From NCBI GenBank assembly GCA_032209605.1, contig JASFXZ010000040.1, positions 1,798,001 to 1,862,000 of the forward strand: DNA of 64,000 nucleotides, in the 5' to 3' direction. Source of the DNA: Mactromeris polynyma. Lineage: Eukaryota > Mollusca > Bivalvia > Venerida > Mactridae. The translations under genes were made by a program, and so were the position numbers. Positions 48,206-59,739 of the stretch are shown piece by piece. The notes beneath the pieces were generated by a model. The model did no database searches. It had not been told where the DNA came from and saw only the letters and a program-made list of their open reading frames with translations. The first letter of the stretch is position 1. Every line of letters starts with the position of its first letter.

Positions 48206-48399
48206 GGGAAAATCGTTCGCAAAAGGAATAGAGTGTCGCTTTTAAGTGACGCTGTCAAAAAAGAGAATAAAAGAGAAGTGGATAGGAGGTATGCAGCTGG
48301 TCGAATTGCAATTGGTTTTCAAATACAACGCTGGAATGAAGTGAAAACTTCACAGAATCTCAGGACCAACGCTGATGTCGCCAAATTTTTGCTCGACCT
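48197..48399 (+). CDS. Gene B exon 1 (N-terminus)
   Basis: ATG at 48197 lies in AAAATATGGCGGATG. It encodes 67 codons plus two bases, with donor CT|GTAAGT. The sequence is basic (KIVRKRNRVSLLSDAVKKEN), followed by RWNEVKTSQNLRTNADVAKFLLD. The second half, aromatic then a conserved-looking helix ending FLLDL, looks like a small DNA-binding or protein-interaction helix module often found at the start of such proteins; that assignment is inference. The start is supported by no in-frame upstream extension and by the promoter-like context. Confidence 0.8.
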
Positions 48400-51300
48400 G
48401 TAAGTGAAATGGTGTTCTGTTTACGTATGTAAATTAGTTAGAAAACTGACGTAAAACGGATAGTTATGTTAAACTAAAAAAGAATTAGAATCTCCTGTAG
48501 AATACACTTGCATGCTATATCTTCGGACCGCTGATTTACAATAAACTCGTCCCCCAGTCAACTCGTCCTCGTTTACTTGGCTGCGGGACAACTCGACCCC
48601 TAAACAAATCGACCCCATACCAACTCGACCCCTAAGTCAACTCGACCCCTAATTTTGCTAAGTCAACTCGTCCCCTTTTTATTTTTAGAGGATTGGGTTT
48701 ACTGAAAAGAAATTATAATAATTATTTTGTGTAGCAATGTTTCAGTGGATAAATGATAAAAGATAACAATCCCTTGAAAACTTGTATGTTTTATTACAAA
48801 TGAAAATGAACCAAACGGAAATTATAAATAACAAAACGATTTATAAATACAAGTTATATACATTAATATTCGATAACAACAAAATACAACAAAATCAACG
48901 TCTGAAATAAGACTTATTTCACATTTGTAGACTGGTTTCTAAATAATTTTCTGGATAATAAAAGACGTTTCTATATGTACATACAATAATTCAAATATTT
49001 TCGAATTGTTCAAGGGTCAAGTTGACTTGGTTTATTAGCATGGGTCGAATTGTTCAGGTGTCGAGTTGTCCCGATACCGTTTAATTTACCGCAGTAAATC
49101 AAATTGGTCGACTCGCACCTTGTCATCTTGGCCCACAAAATCTCATTCATCTGTCAAATTATAATAATTATTTTTGGTGTTTCAGTGGGTTGGTTTATTG
49201 AAGTTTATTTTATTTTCCAATTAAACGCAATTTTTAACACATATTAATTGTGTTTTATTTTTGCATTATTGTCCGGTTACCACACAGTCCAAATTGTCTT
49301 TTGGTATGGTCTGAATCATCAGTTGACTTGGTCAGAAATGTTCCTTAGCATGGTCTGAATTGTCTTACAAGTACCACTTGTCTTTAAAGGTAGATGGTGC
49401 GATTTAATTGGGAAATTCACTTATTCGCTGAAAACAGGCAATTTCACATACAATCAACATAAACTAACAGATTTCAGCCCAAAATCCGAAAGACTGCAAC
49501 AGGCTATTGATAAAAATAAAGTTTTACCTCCGGCTTGCAAACCGAAAATGGATGCGCACGCGGAATTCTCAATCTATTATAAGACTGTACTGGGCATGCG
49601 CACACAGACTGATAATTTTAGTCCAACTATTTACAGTTATCGACGGACCAGGCATTGTTTACGTCGCAATCTTCCCCTTGTGATCTCACGAGACGTTACC
49701 ATAATGCATAATGCGAGAAAATAAACAGCTGTATACATCCTGGCGCGTAGGCCAAGATAGGATATACCTATTTTAAGCTTATATTTTAATGGTTTTAAAG
49801 GGTTCTTATGAAAAGTAATGATGCAGAATGAAAGAACATGTCTGTATGAAGACATTAACATGTGCAATTCCGAAATTTTCGACGATGGATTTTTTTATTA
49901 CAATAACACTGTCTACCTTTAATTCACTTGCAGCAGGTATGTATGTGGAGGGGTACCACAAAGCCAGGTTTTGGTTGACCTCTGTGTTTATACAGTGGTC
50001 TTGTTGCATCGTAATGATGAGAAATCAGCACTCTCTCCATCATGAAATGAAATAAAAATTATAAATTTCAATTTGTCTGCACAGTATGAGTGTCAATAAT
50101 GTAAGTAAGTAATGTTCAAGTTATTTGAGCATTGGTCCCATGAGGTTAGGGATCACACTTTTTATAGCTTACTGTAGTTCCTTCTCGTATGCTTGTGTAA
50201 TAGAGAAGCATAGTACTTGTAATTATTGACTTTGATGACTAAATTATATGAATCATTTATGTTTAGTTACTTAACAACAAAAGATGATTCATCTGAGGAG
50301 TCAGACAGATCTGATGGAGACAGGGCAGTGTTTGTTGCACCTTCAACATCAACACCATCCAAACACTGTCCACTTTCTACTCCACAAGGATCAGAATATC
50401 AGAGGTATTTGTACTTCATATTCTTTAGTAACACTTGAACAGACACAAAAACAGAATTATGCAGATGAATATTTTCAGTGGAATTGTGTTTTTAAAACAA
50501 TTTGTTGTCACAGTTTGTTTTAAAACCAGTGTATGTCTATGAGAGCTTGAACGTCTATGAGAGCTTGAACATATTAGTTTGGTTATTAGGCAGGAGAGAA
50601 CATGCTGTGATTTTGATGTCATCAAGCAGTCGAGAGTACAAATTGTTGTTTTTGCACGAACCTCGGACATGAAATGTTTGTTAACAACACCTGATGTCTT
50701 TCATCTGCATTATTACAAGACAAAACAAATGTTTGTGGTAACCACCATTAAGTGCAAATGTTTAAGCAATTATATGTAACAAAGTTTGTGGTTTGGATGG
50801 AGAAAAATTACCCTTAAAGAAGAGACATCAGAAAAAGAAAATTTAGATTCTTTTAACTTGTAGTAGCCATGTATAACATTTTACAGCAGTAGTGCTGACA
50901 ACATTCAATGACAAAATGATGTACAATTATAGTTGGAACATTATATCTACTTATTTATTCTGATTAAGTCAACAACATGGCATTTGGATACATACTATTT
51001 GAATTTATTTGAATTTATTTGAATTTATTTGAATTCTAACTTTATGTATTAGATATAAAAACTAAGTTCAACAGTTGACGTATGATTTATGTTGTTCATC
51101 GGAATGGAAATGATTTTATACTTAAAATACATATACATTTTCTCTTGTGCTGCAGATTTCAAGAGACAAAAGAAGATGAAGTGTATCAAGACCAGGACGA
51201 TTCAAAGGCTGTGTCAATGGACATCGTTAATCCGATACATTCAGCATCTCTGAGTAGGTAATTATTAAGTTATGATTAAATTTACCCTTCACTCAGTCCC

Positions 51301-54300
51301 AGTGCCTTGTTTTCACTTTAGTAAGTATTCAATTATTCAATTATAGTTCTTCAGTGGGCCATTCCTTTAAGCTCTTTTGAACCATAAATACTATGCCATT
51401 GTTCAATTTATATTTTATCTTAATCAAATCCTCCCCATAATAAGCTATTTCTATTGTTTTACAGGGATACAATTCCACAATCCACTGAACATCAGCTGCC
51501 TGTTAATGTTGTAGTGAAATGTGAAATGCCAGACACTGAGATCAGTGAAAACCATGAGGTTCAATCACTGACAGGACTCGGTAATTCCTCCATTCATCCA
51601 TCAGAGTAAGTATAATTGCTATAAATGTGTTTGTCGTTTGTATTTATGTACAATTATTTATTTTCTGTATACGCTCACCTGAACATTTATTTATCAAATA
51701 TCAAACTTAGACTTTAAATTTGCAAACTTCATTTTTACCACCCGTTTGATTTCATTAAATCTAGTATGAAAGTTTGTCTGACTAATAGTTGCCCACTGTA
51801 CTCTTTTGCCAATTTTATTAAAATCTATACTGTTATAGCAATGTAGCAAAAGAACATTTAAAATCTGAGTCTGAGCTTCAATTTTACGAAGTTTTTTAGA
51901 GAGGCCCCTCAGTATAACTCCAAAACTATTGAATAGATCTTGTTGAATTACACACAGTAACAGAAGTTGAAAGGAAGTGTCGAGTACAAGAACCATAACT
52001 CCAAAATTATTCAAAGAGTATTGCTTCCTGTTATAGAACTCCGAAAAATGCCTTGACAAACATAACCTTAAAAATCCATGAGAGGCTGATTAAGTTTGAA
52101 ACCAGTAGTTAGCTAGAGTCTTAAATTGTCAGAAAACATTTTGTTACACAAAGTGAGTGAATCGGTGCCAATATGTTCCTCTGTCATATTTCTCTGCAAA
52201 ATTGCCAGTTTTGTCTTTGAGAATGTTCTTCTATTAAGAATTTCACTAGTTCCTTTGCCTCTAACAATGTGATTACAGTGTACTTCCGTTTTATAGAAAT
52301 CAAAGTCCACAATCCACTGAACATCAGTTGCCTGTAAATGTTGTAGTGAAATGTGAGGTTTCAGATACTGAGATCAGGGAACATCGTGATGCTCAATCAT
52401 TGTTAGGACTCAACAATTGCTCCATTAATGCATTAGAGTAAGTATTATATCAGCTGTGATTTAGTTGGTCCTTTTCATTATCGAATTTGATAGTTTCCCT
52501 ATCCTTCAAATGACAAATGTACTGTATATCCCCATTAAAAACTCCATGGGCAGTGCATTCACACATAAAGGCTTTGATCATTTGGGTCAATATTTTCAGA
52601 ACAGACACTTGAACAATTAAATACAAGTACCATAATTTGCCACATATATGTGTGTGTAAATATGTGGTGTGTGCCCCAGACAGGTATGTGTTAAATTGAT
52701 TTTGTAGCCAGGTTTGTCTAAATATCAAAATGTGGTTACAGGCTGTGTAGTCTATATTCAACTTATACTTTGAAAATCATTATCCATGATGATGTCACTA
52801 GTGTCCAAACACATGTTTTTTTCATCATTCAGTTCTTGTTATAGGATAAAATGATAAAGTATATGCTTCTTTCAGATCCTTAGTTCTACTTATTGAAATT
52901 ACCCAGTGTTAATAAAAAACTAACATATATTTCAGTGTAGCTATAGAAGTGATAGAGGATGACACAAGCAGTACTGACAGTGATTCAGACTCTGATGGTG
53001 AAATAAACTTTGATGTAACAATTGGGTTTGTTATATTTTATGATCTTGTTTACTTTCATACATGCAACTCTTGGCTTCCATTGAACATTATCACCAAAGG
53101 ATGTCAATCAAGTAAATGATGTATTTGTAATAACATGCTTTCAAGATAACTTTTTTTAGTATGTATTTTTTGAAATGTTTTAAGGTCTAAAACTAGGGAT
53201 GTCAACGAATATTCGAATATTCGAATATTCGTTTTATCTTCGAATATTCGAATCCTGTTTCAATATTCGAATATTCGAAAAAATATACTTTATAAACAAA
53301 ATTTGAAAAATAAAAATAGTTTTTTGTTTATTTATTTGCCTACCCCGATTTGTGTAAGATAGTATGAGAGTAATAAAGGACGCTGTTGTTGTTGAAATAT
53401 ACGCGCTTGTAAAAGTGTCATTGTGTATATTGGGGGCTGCTAATATAATTGTATATCGCCGGGTGATGACATTTTGTCTCTTTCGATAATCCGTTAATTA
53501 CTGACCGATTGCAACACGTTGATAGTACATAGTCTCAAATAGAAGATAATAGGTGTCTAATTGTCGGTAATGTTGTTGTTGATGAAAGGTGTAAAAAATA
53601 GGCAGTTAAAACCACCGTTAATAAACTGAGAAACAGACTGGCCAGTGACCTTGTGGATAACATAATATTTCTTAACAAGAACAAAGTCCAGGTACCAAGT
53701 GGAACGGACTTGTGAATGTGAAATTAAAACGGAGTGAATTAAGTGACTAAGTGTATTTTACCAAGTGTTCATGTTTATTTCATACATTTGTATATTTTGA
53801 TAACATAAACTTTCTGCATAAGAACGATTACCAAAACCGAGTGAAACCGAGTTGTGAATTTGACAAAAACAAAACATATTAAACACTTCACAAAGATATT
53901 CATAAACACGATTATTGGCATTCAGAAGATGATATGTTAACTGCAATAACTTCATTCGTCAGAGTCTTAACTTCCGATGAAAATAAAAGTAGAATACATA
54001 CAGCTCGTAAGGAACTTTGGTATATGAAATATTATTTTTTTAATAATTTTGTCTAAGTTGTGACAAACGAATATTCGAATATTCGTTCGAAATGAAAAAC
54101 GAATATTCGAATACCTGATTTGCTATTCGTTGACATCCCTATCTAAAACATTAAATACTATAAAAGGAGCTGGTGAATCATGTGTTTGTCATACTCTATG
54201 CACATGACAAGGCTTGCGCTTGTTTTCAAAAGTGAGCAGCCATATCTTACGTAATTTTTTTTAAGATTTAACTTTTTAAGGATCATTTTGGCAAATTTTA

Positions 54301-57300
54301 GTAATAGTACCCAGATCTTGCTAGCATTTACCTAGAATTATGGATGACTGTATTGACCATGTTTGTTACATCTTACGGTTTTCTAGAACATGTGTGCCAG
54401 AAGATGTTAAGGAGATATCATTCGCTGATGAAGTGTATGGATTTATTGATGTGGAATTTGAAAAAGAAACAGAAGAACCAATTAAAAAGGAACCAGTCAT
54501 CATAGAGACAGAAGAATCCATGGACAATATGGAACAAACTGTCCTCATATGCTACAGGAATGCTCTACTGGACCTCGCTGGTCATTGTTTTGATGAGAAC
54601 TGTCAGGAATGGGATTGTTCTTCCAAAATTAAGATATATGAAAGATCAGTTGGATCTGCTCTCTATCTGACTTGGGTATGTATTGGGAAGTTACTGTTTG
54701 TTTCATCGGGTTTAACGCCGTTTCTCAATGATATTTCAGTTATATACGGCGGCCGGTTCACCTAACCAGTTTTTCTTGGACTGAATTCTAACCAGTACTA
54801 ACTTACCCTTCCACAAGGAGCCGGCAACTTCTTCACATGTGGAGGAAAATTGACATTTTGTCAAATTTTCATGGAAGGGTATGACCTGCCGCGACCGGGA
54901 ATCGAACCCGGATCGCCGGGTTACAAGTCCAGCAAACTAACCACTGGGCCGTGGCTGGGAAGTTTCTACTAAGACTGTGCATTTTCTGAGATAATGTTGT
55001 CATGTTCTAAAATTTTATGCAAATTACTACTTTAATCCATAACTCAAACTAATCAAGATAATTGTATGAATTGGATTTGAAGAACATGAAATTGTTTCAA
55101 TATAAAAATAAATTGTCTTTGAATACTTCAGAATATTTATCATATAATTAGGGCTGGGATCTAAAATTGGTACTCAGCTGAGATTTGCTCACCCCTCGAA
55201 TAAAGGGGGTAAATAATAACCATTTTTTTTTCTCATTTACAAATTGTTCTATTCAAAAATTGGTACTCGGGTACTGGAGTATTTGTTCCTATTCTTGCAT
55301 CTAATTTATGTTATGAACATCTTTGTTATTGTAGAACAAACCTGTATTATTATTTCCAGTCCAGATTAGTAAAACAATTGGTTAATTTAATAGGTATGTG
55401 ACTCTGGGCATATTAGACACACCTGGTGCACACAACCAGTTTTAAGAAAAGGACTCCATGCTGGTGACTTGCTGACATCGGCTGGTATTCTATGTTCTGG
55501 GAATGATTATCAGAAGATTAAACTGATGGCACAGTTCATGAAAATGCCTATAGTGAGTGAAACAACATACAACAGAATCGAGAAAACATATCTAGTACCA
55601 TCTGTAGAACAAGCATGGCAGGAACACCAACGAGAAATGCTGAGGAACATAAAATGTTGTTTAAAAGAAATTGTTATTTTGGGTATGCGTTATACATTTA
55701 GTACTTGATATTTTAGTGGTGATGATGATTAAAGTGGAAAAAAACTGGGGTTATGAGTATTGTGTTAATGATCATAATGATGCTTTATTGCACAAAACGC
55801 TGATAGTCAATAAGTAGAAATTGAAATACTTTTATATTTTTATATCGTGTTGCTTATAAACTTGAGTTTTTACCACGTAATCTGAAAGCATATGTCTATT
55901 AAATATTTGATAAAGGACATATATGTGAATGTTTTGTTATAAATTACATTGTTAGTTGGATCAATAGTGTACACTCTTAACCTTAAGCGCTAGGTTTGAA
56001 TGGCATTCACCTTATTTTGTATCTGAAAGATGATAAAGCTGTAATAACAGACACATGGAATTAAAGTTGAATTCAGGAGTAAGAATCTTTGATTTCTTCA
56101 TATTTAGACAAAAAGTGTGATATAAAACTTGTCCTATTTGGTCATGTATGTGCAAAATTATACATTATATTATATTGAAGGATGTAGTGGACATTTCCTC
56201 TGTTTTTGTCAATTCCTGGTTGATCTATATTTTATTACAATGCATTATGGTACAATACAGTCTTTTTTTATAGGTGATGGTTGTGTGAACTCTGAGGGAC
56301 ATTGTGCTCAGTACTGCACATATACTGCTATGGATGATTATTCCAAGGAGATTCTGTCTGTCGTAACAGTTGATGATAAAGAAATAGGAAATTCTAGAAT
56401 AAAAATGGAAAAGGAGGCACTACAATGTACATTGAAACAGTTTCAGGATGAAGGATTGGGAATCAAAGAAGTGATAACTGATGACGATGCTTCCATTGCT
56501 GCCTATATGAGTATGTTAGTAAGACAATAGATTGTTCCAGATTTTACTTAAATGTTTTCTCTGTATGGGCGCTATGGCTGGACGCCGTATTGTCCTGATA
56601 TTGCAATTCTATTCAAATTACAGATGCTAATTAGATTCCTCATACAATGTTATTTGAAGGATTTGCATTGTATGTTTTTGAGGGTTCAATAGCTGAAACA
56701 TTTACAGAGTATGCCAATTAGAGCCAGTCGTTACCAGATCAAAAAATCATTTCCTTTTTAGTTAATTTTAAAATTCCGTTCTTTTACTAAACTGAACCTA
56801 ATTTTTAATAGACTTGTCAGAAATGCGGATAAACTTCATAAACTATGTATGTATTCACTTTGATACATTTCTTACATGCACGAGAAATCTCTGCAGATTC
56901 ATGGAACTCCACAAATATTTGGGTTCATGAGGGCCATTTCAACCCTTGAAACACCAGAGGGCCAAAGTCACCTCTCCTGGACCCCCTCTGTGAAAGTAAA
57001 CTAATTTTCTAAGTTTCCATTCACAAGTCTGATTCGTGAATGCTTTGATTTTTGCAGGAAAGAAACATCCCAATGTCAAGCACTCTATTGATGTATGGCA
57101 TGCTGCCAGAAACATTGCTAAGAGAACTATGAAGGTACGTTATTACTTTGTCAGGAAAGAATTAAGAACTTATATTATTGTGGAACATTCGGCAAATGCC
57201 CTATGCCCTAAAAGCAGTAATGTTTTATTTGTCCAGTTAGTTTATCTTGGTTTCTCATACTTTTGGTTACACTTGCTGCTGACTGATGTATCGATTTGGT

Positions 57301-59739
57301 TCCAGTAGGTGCCCATAAATAAGTTACGTCACATCACATGATCGCAGTTTCAATCATGATTTGTTGTTGTTGCACTTGAGTTTGATGACATATTGATGAA
57401 TACTTTTGCTCTGGTGAATATTTATAATGCATTTGGAATGTGGAAGAAGCACATTAGCAATTTACTGAAATGTACTTTTTTGTAAACACCATCTGATTTC
57501 TTGCATGGGTGCTTTTTTAAAATACGGAAGAGAGATTACTGAAAACCATCCTGCATTAAGAGCTTTTTGTACATGTATGTGTTACAATTTTTGAGATTTA
57601 GATTGAGAAAAATTACCTATTCATGTATTGCGCCTTAATGTAGGGTTTTGTGTTATTGCACAAATATCATTTGTTTGACTTGTAAAACAAATGAAAATAC
57701 ACAAATACATCCAAGCATCATTTTTATTTTTTTCAAAATTTAAAGCAGTGAGCAGAGTTGAAATGTTGTGTTATTTACATCTCTATTGTAGGCTTCTCGC
57801 AAGAAGGATTGTGGAATGTTGAGAGAATGGTGCGGATACATAGTCAATCATTTCTATCACACCTGTCAGGTCACCAAAACAGTTAACGAGTTCATTGTAA
57901 GATTGCTTCTGTTCAATTATATCTGTATGTGCATCAATTGTATTTAGTATATTATTCCAGCTCAAGAGGGCTTATTTAGAATACATTTGTAATAATAACA
58001 TGTAAAGCAACACAATTGGTGTGACGTTAAAAAAATTACATTCTTGAAGAAAATGTGTACGAAACGAGTTACAGTCCTGGAATTTCTCAATATTGATCAA
58101 ACTTTACCTGAGTATGATTAATGTTTGTTAGAGTTTCTACTAAGTAATGCTTTTCTAAGTTTTCCAAAATCTGTTCAAACTATCAATCTGTATAAGGCGA
58201 GGCTTCAAAGATAGTTTATATCTGATGTACTTCAGGAAATGTGGTTTTGTGTGCTACATGGTCCTCTGTCTGACGAGGATACATATAATCGCATTTCAAA
58301 AGACAGCTGTGCACATGATGCTCTGAGATCTATCGTAGCAGACAAAAAGCTCTTGATCAACATTCCATCATTCCTCAATGCAAGGTATTTTGTTTATTTT
58401 GAGACTTTAAGTCACAAACAGCCAGGATCATGTGGCGACTTTTCCAGTTATTAGGGGGCAGAAAGACCCAAGGTGCTTCTTCTAGCATTGCTTTGGCATA
58501 GGTTGGCTCCTGGGTAGAACCAATGACCTTCCTAAAATGTGCTGGATAGTTTCTTTGTGTACAAATTCTACACCCCTTATGGGAATGAACTTGCAGTGGT
58601 GAAAGGCAGGTGATATGAAGTCACAAGTAAACAACATTTCAGTATGTTGCTTGTTAGTTTTTTGTTTTCAACTTAATGGCATAACCTTTACATTTCATGC
58701 TAACCATGCATGACTGTGAGCCATTATAAGCATTGTAAAATCATCTTAAAATATTGAGTACTTAAGTTGTGGACTTTAAACATATAACAATATAATTGAA
58801 TGAATTGGTTTTAGCTGAAAAAGATTGCCTCTGAGTTTCATCAAGGTAGTGAAACGATATTTTCTGTGATATTTATACAAAGTTTGTCATTGTTATAGAA
58901 ATACTACTGATCTTGATGAGTTCAACAACCTGTTACTGCTGTATGCTGGAAAGCAATATTCCTACACACCACCAGTATATAGGGCTAGAAATCTCCTGGC
59001 TGCCATGGACCACAATGTACATTTGAATAGAGAACCAAAGAAGCATACCAATGGGATGGTGAGGTATAATGGACATTTCTTTTTCACATTTTTGATTTCA
59101 TATACATATATAAATAAATTTATAATAATATAAAGTATAATGATATTACCGACATATGCCAAGATATTCTTAACGTGCTGGCAATAAAAAAAATAGCTAT
59201 TTTTTGTGAGAATCATGACTTTAACAAAAATTTGCACCATGTGCCACAGGACCATAATACCAAACATTTCAGGCACTGCTAAAGATTTGAAAGTCATGAG
59301 TATGAATTCCATCTGGGGTGAGATTGAACTGTGAACTACATAATTCATGAATTAGGAACAAGTACAATGTACTGGTAATTTATCTAGAAAGCAGTCTTAA
59401 AGAGTGATTAATATCAGCTTGTTTCATAATTGGTGTAAAATTAGTGAAATTAATCTAAGCATTTGATAATTCTTTTTTAGAATGCATAAAGTGTTCAACA
59501 AAACAAGTAGAAGATGGACTTTAAGAATCGAGAAGGAGAAAAAGAGCTACAGTTATATAGACAACTGTTTCAAATATGCATTCCTTCGTCATTCATCTGA
59601 TAGCATTGAAAGGCCAGAAGTTGCTCATCCTGAGACGGTCACTCAGGGGCCCTCTTCAGTAACTCATTCAGGGGAGCCATGTATGAAGAAAAAACTTAAG
59701 ATGAATCAAACTTGTAAATTAGGGAGAGAAAAGGATTAA
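48197..59739 (+). CDS. Gene B: DDE-transposase-like protein, 14 exons, 794 codons, intact
   Basis: Exons: 48197-48399, 50267-50404, 51156-51257, 51465-51605, 52297-52437, 52936-53025, 54387-54675, 55394-55682, 56274-56510, 57058-57134, 57792-57896, 58236-58384, 58899-59063, 59481-59739. All are GT-AG, phases match throughout, and the only stop is TAA at 59737. The N-terminal part (1-270) is acidic and Ser-rich. A Cys/His cluster lies at 339-374. From about 380 to 760 the protein resembles a group of uncharacterised RNase-H-fold transposase-like proteins found in fish and invertebrates. Candidate catalytic residues are D466 (GDG), D534 (VITDDD) and E661 (TTDLDEFNN), with a conserved-looking HSIDVWH at 552-558. 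With 13 introns, an intact frame and no terminal repeats seen, a domesticated host gene is the best reading. The exact transposase superfamily is not settled. Confidence 0.85.
48584..49073. mobile_element. MITE with CGGGACAACTCGAC ends in intron 1 of gene B
   Basis: The left end reads CGGGACAACTCGACCCCTAA and is followed by degenerate repeats of CAACTCGACCCC. The right end is the inverse (CGAGTTGTCCCG), with matching GGGTCGAATTG and GTTGACTTGG modules. More of the same sequence lies just outside on both sides (48544-48583; 49090-49385), so this may be a cluster of insertions. Confidence 0.7.
50267..51257 (+). CDS. Gene B exons 2-3: Ser/Asp-rich linker
   Basis: Exon 2 is 50267-50404 (138 nt) and exon 3 is 51156-51257 (102 nt). 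Both are phase 2 to phase 2 with acceptors TTTAG and TGCAG. The encoded sequence begins TTKDDSSEESDRSDGDRAVF and is low in complexity, probably disordered, with casein-kinase-2-like Ser/Asp runs. No domain is recognised. Both exons are symmetric and could be skipped in frame. Confidence 0.78.
51000..51035 (+). repeat. 10-bp tandem repeat (GAATTTATTT)
   Basis: Nearly four copies of GAATTTATTT in intron 2 of gene B. Confidence 0.9.
51465..52437 (+). CDS. Gene B exons 4-5: tandemly duplicated 141-nt exon with VKCE motif
   Basis: Exon 4 (51465-51605) and exon 5 (52297-52437) are both 141 nt, both phase 2 to phase 2, and both end GA|GTAAGT. They share PQSTEHQLPVNVVVKCE exactly and then DTEI; by hand count 30 of 46 residues are identical. 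Each copy contains VKCE, which fits the sumoylation consensus (hydrophobic-K-x-E). The lower similarity after the motif suggests selection on the first half. Either copy can be skipped without changing frame. Confidence 0.85.
52936..53025 (+). CDS. Gene B exon 6: acidic Ser/Asp run
   Basis: 90 nt, phase 2 to 2, acceptor TTTCAG, donor GG|GTTTGT. It encodes VAIEVIEDDTSSTDSDSDGE then INFDVTI. VIEDDTSSTDSDSD resembles a SUMO-interacting motif (hydrophobic run followed by acidic and Ser residues). That would fit the VKxE motifs beside it, but it is inference. Confidence 0.75.
53194..54141. mobile_element. Non-autonomous hAT element in intron 6 of gene B
   Basis: Termini TAGGGATGTCAACGAATA and its reverse complement (ending TGACATCCCTA) are flanked by identical 8-bp duplications TCTAAAAC (53186-53193 and 54142-54149). 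Both ends carry subterminal arrays of the palindromic CGAATATTCG. The 948-bp interior has no transposase. Inverted repeats plus an 8-bp duplication are the hAT signature. Confidence 0.9.
54387..54675 (+). CDS. Gene B exon 7: acidic segment and zinc-binding Cys cluster
   Basis: 289 nt, phase 2 in and 0 out, acceptor TTTCTAG, donor TGG|GTATGT. The first half is acidic and includes PIKKEP, a third hydrophobic-K-x-E match. The end reads GHCFDENCQEWDCSSK, and exon 8 begins VCDSGH. Together they give C339-x4-C344-x4-C349-x20-C370-x3-H374, a plausible zinc site spanning an intron that contains a SINE. Confidence 0.83.
54745..54959 (-). mobile_element. tRNA-derived SINE in intron 7 of gene B
   Basis: Minus-strand head CACGGCCCAGTGGTTAGTTT and B-box GGGTTCGATTCCCGG. 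The body contains GAAGTTGCCGGCTCC and ACTGGTTAG motifs shared with the copy at 63370. Confidence 0.75.
55394..56510 (+). CDS. Gene B exons 8-9: transposase core with first two catalytic Asp
   Basis: Exon 8 (55394-55682) encodes the helical region with LHAGDLLTSAGILCSGNDYQ and ISETTYNRI-type sequence leading to VILG. Exon 9 (56274-56510) begins GDGCVNSEGHCAQYCTYTAM, where D466 sits at the end of a beta strand as in RNase-H-fold transposases, and ends KEVITDDDASIAAYM with D534 at a second strand end. The exon 9 donor is taken at A|GTATGT (56511), because this alone joins in phase to exon 10 and gives YMRKKHPNV; a second GTAAGA eight bases on does not. Confidence 0.83.
57058..58384 (+). CDS. Gene B exons 10-12: transposase insertion region
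   Basis: Exons 57058-57134 (77 nt), 57792-57896 (105 nt) and 58236-58384 (149 nt). They encode HPNVKHSIDVWHAARNIAK, then REWCGYIVNHFYHTCQ, then EMWFCVLHGPLSDEDTYNR. The exon 11/12 join goes straight from WFCVLH to GPLS. In relatives as I remember them, a longer segment with further Cys/His residues lies here, so an internal in-frame loss is possible. Exon 11 is symmetric (phase 0 to 0). Confidence 0.8.
58899..59739 (+). CDS. Gene B exons 13-14: C-terminal core and tail
   Basis: Exon 13 (58899-59063) contains RNTTDLDEFNNLLLLYAGKQ, with E661 the candidate third catalytic residue, then PPVYRARNLLAAMDHNVHLN. Exon 14 (59481-59739) continues with a FNKTSRRWTLRIEKEKKSYS strand-like segment and a basic tail (MKKKLKMNQTCK) that may be a nuclear localisation signal, ending in TAA. 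Acceptors are TGTTATAG and TTTTTTAG. Confidence 0.83.

Noticed and set aside
51694..52059. 121-codon frame on the minus strand
   Set aside because: Lies in an intron of gene B; hydrophobic low-information sequence from a dispersed repeat, no homologous pattern.
54885..54959. Possible tRNA gene on the minus strand
   Set aside because: tRNA-like head of a SINE with a body shared by two other copies.
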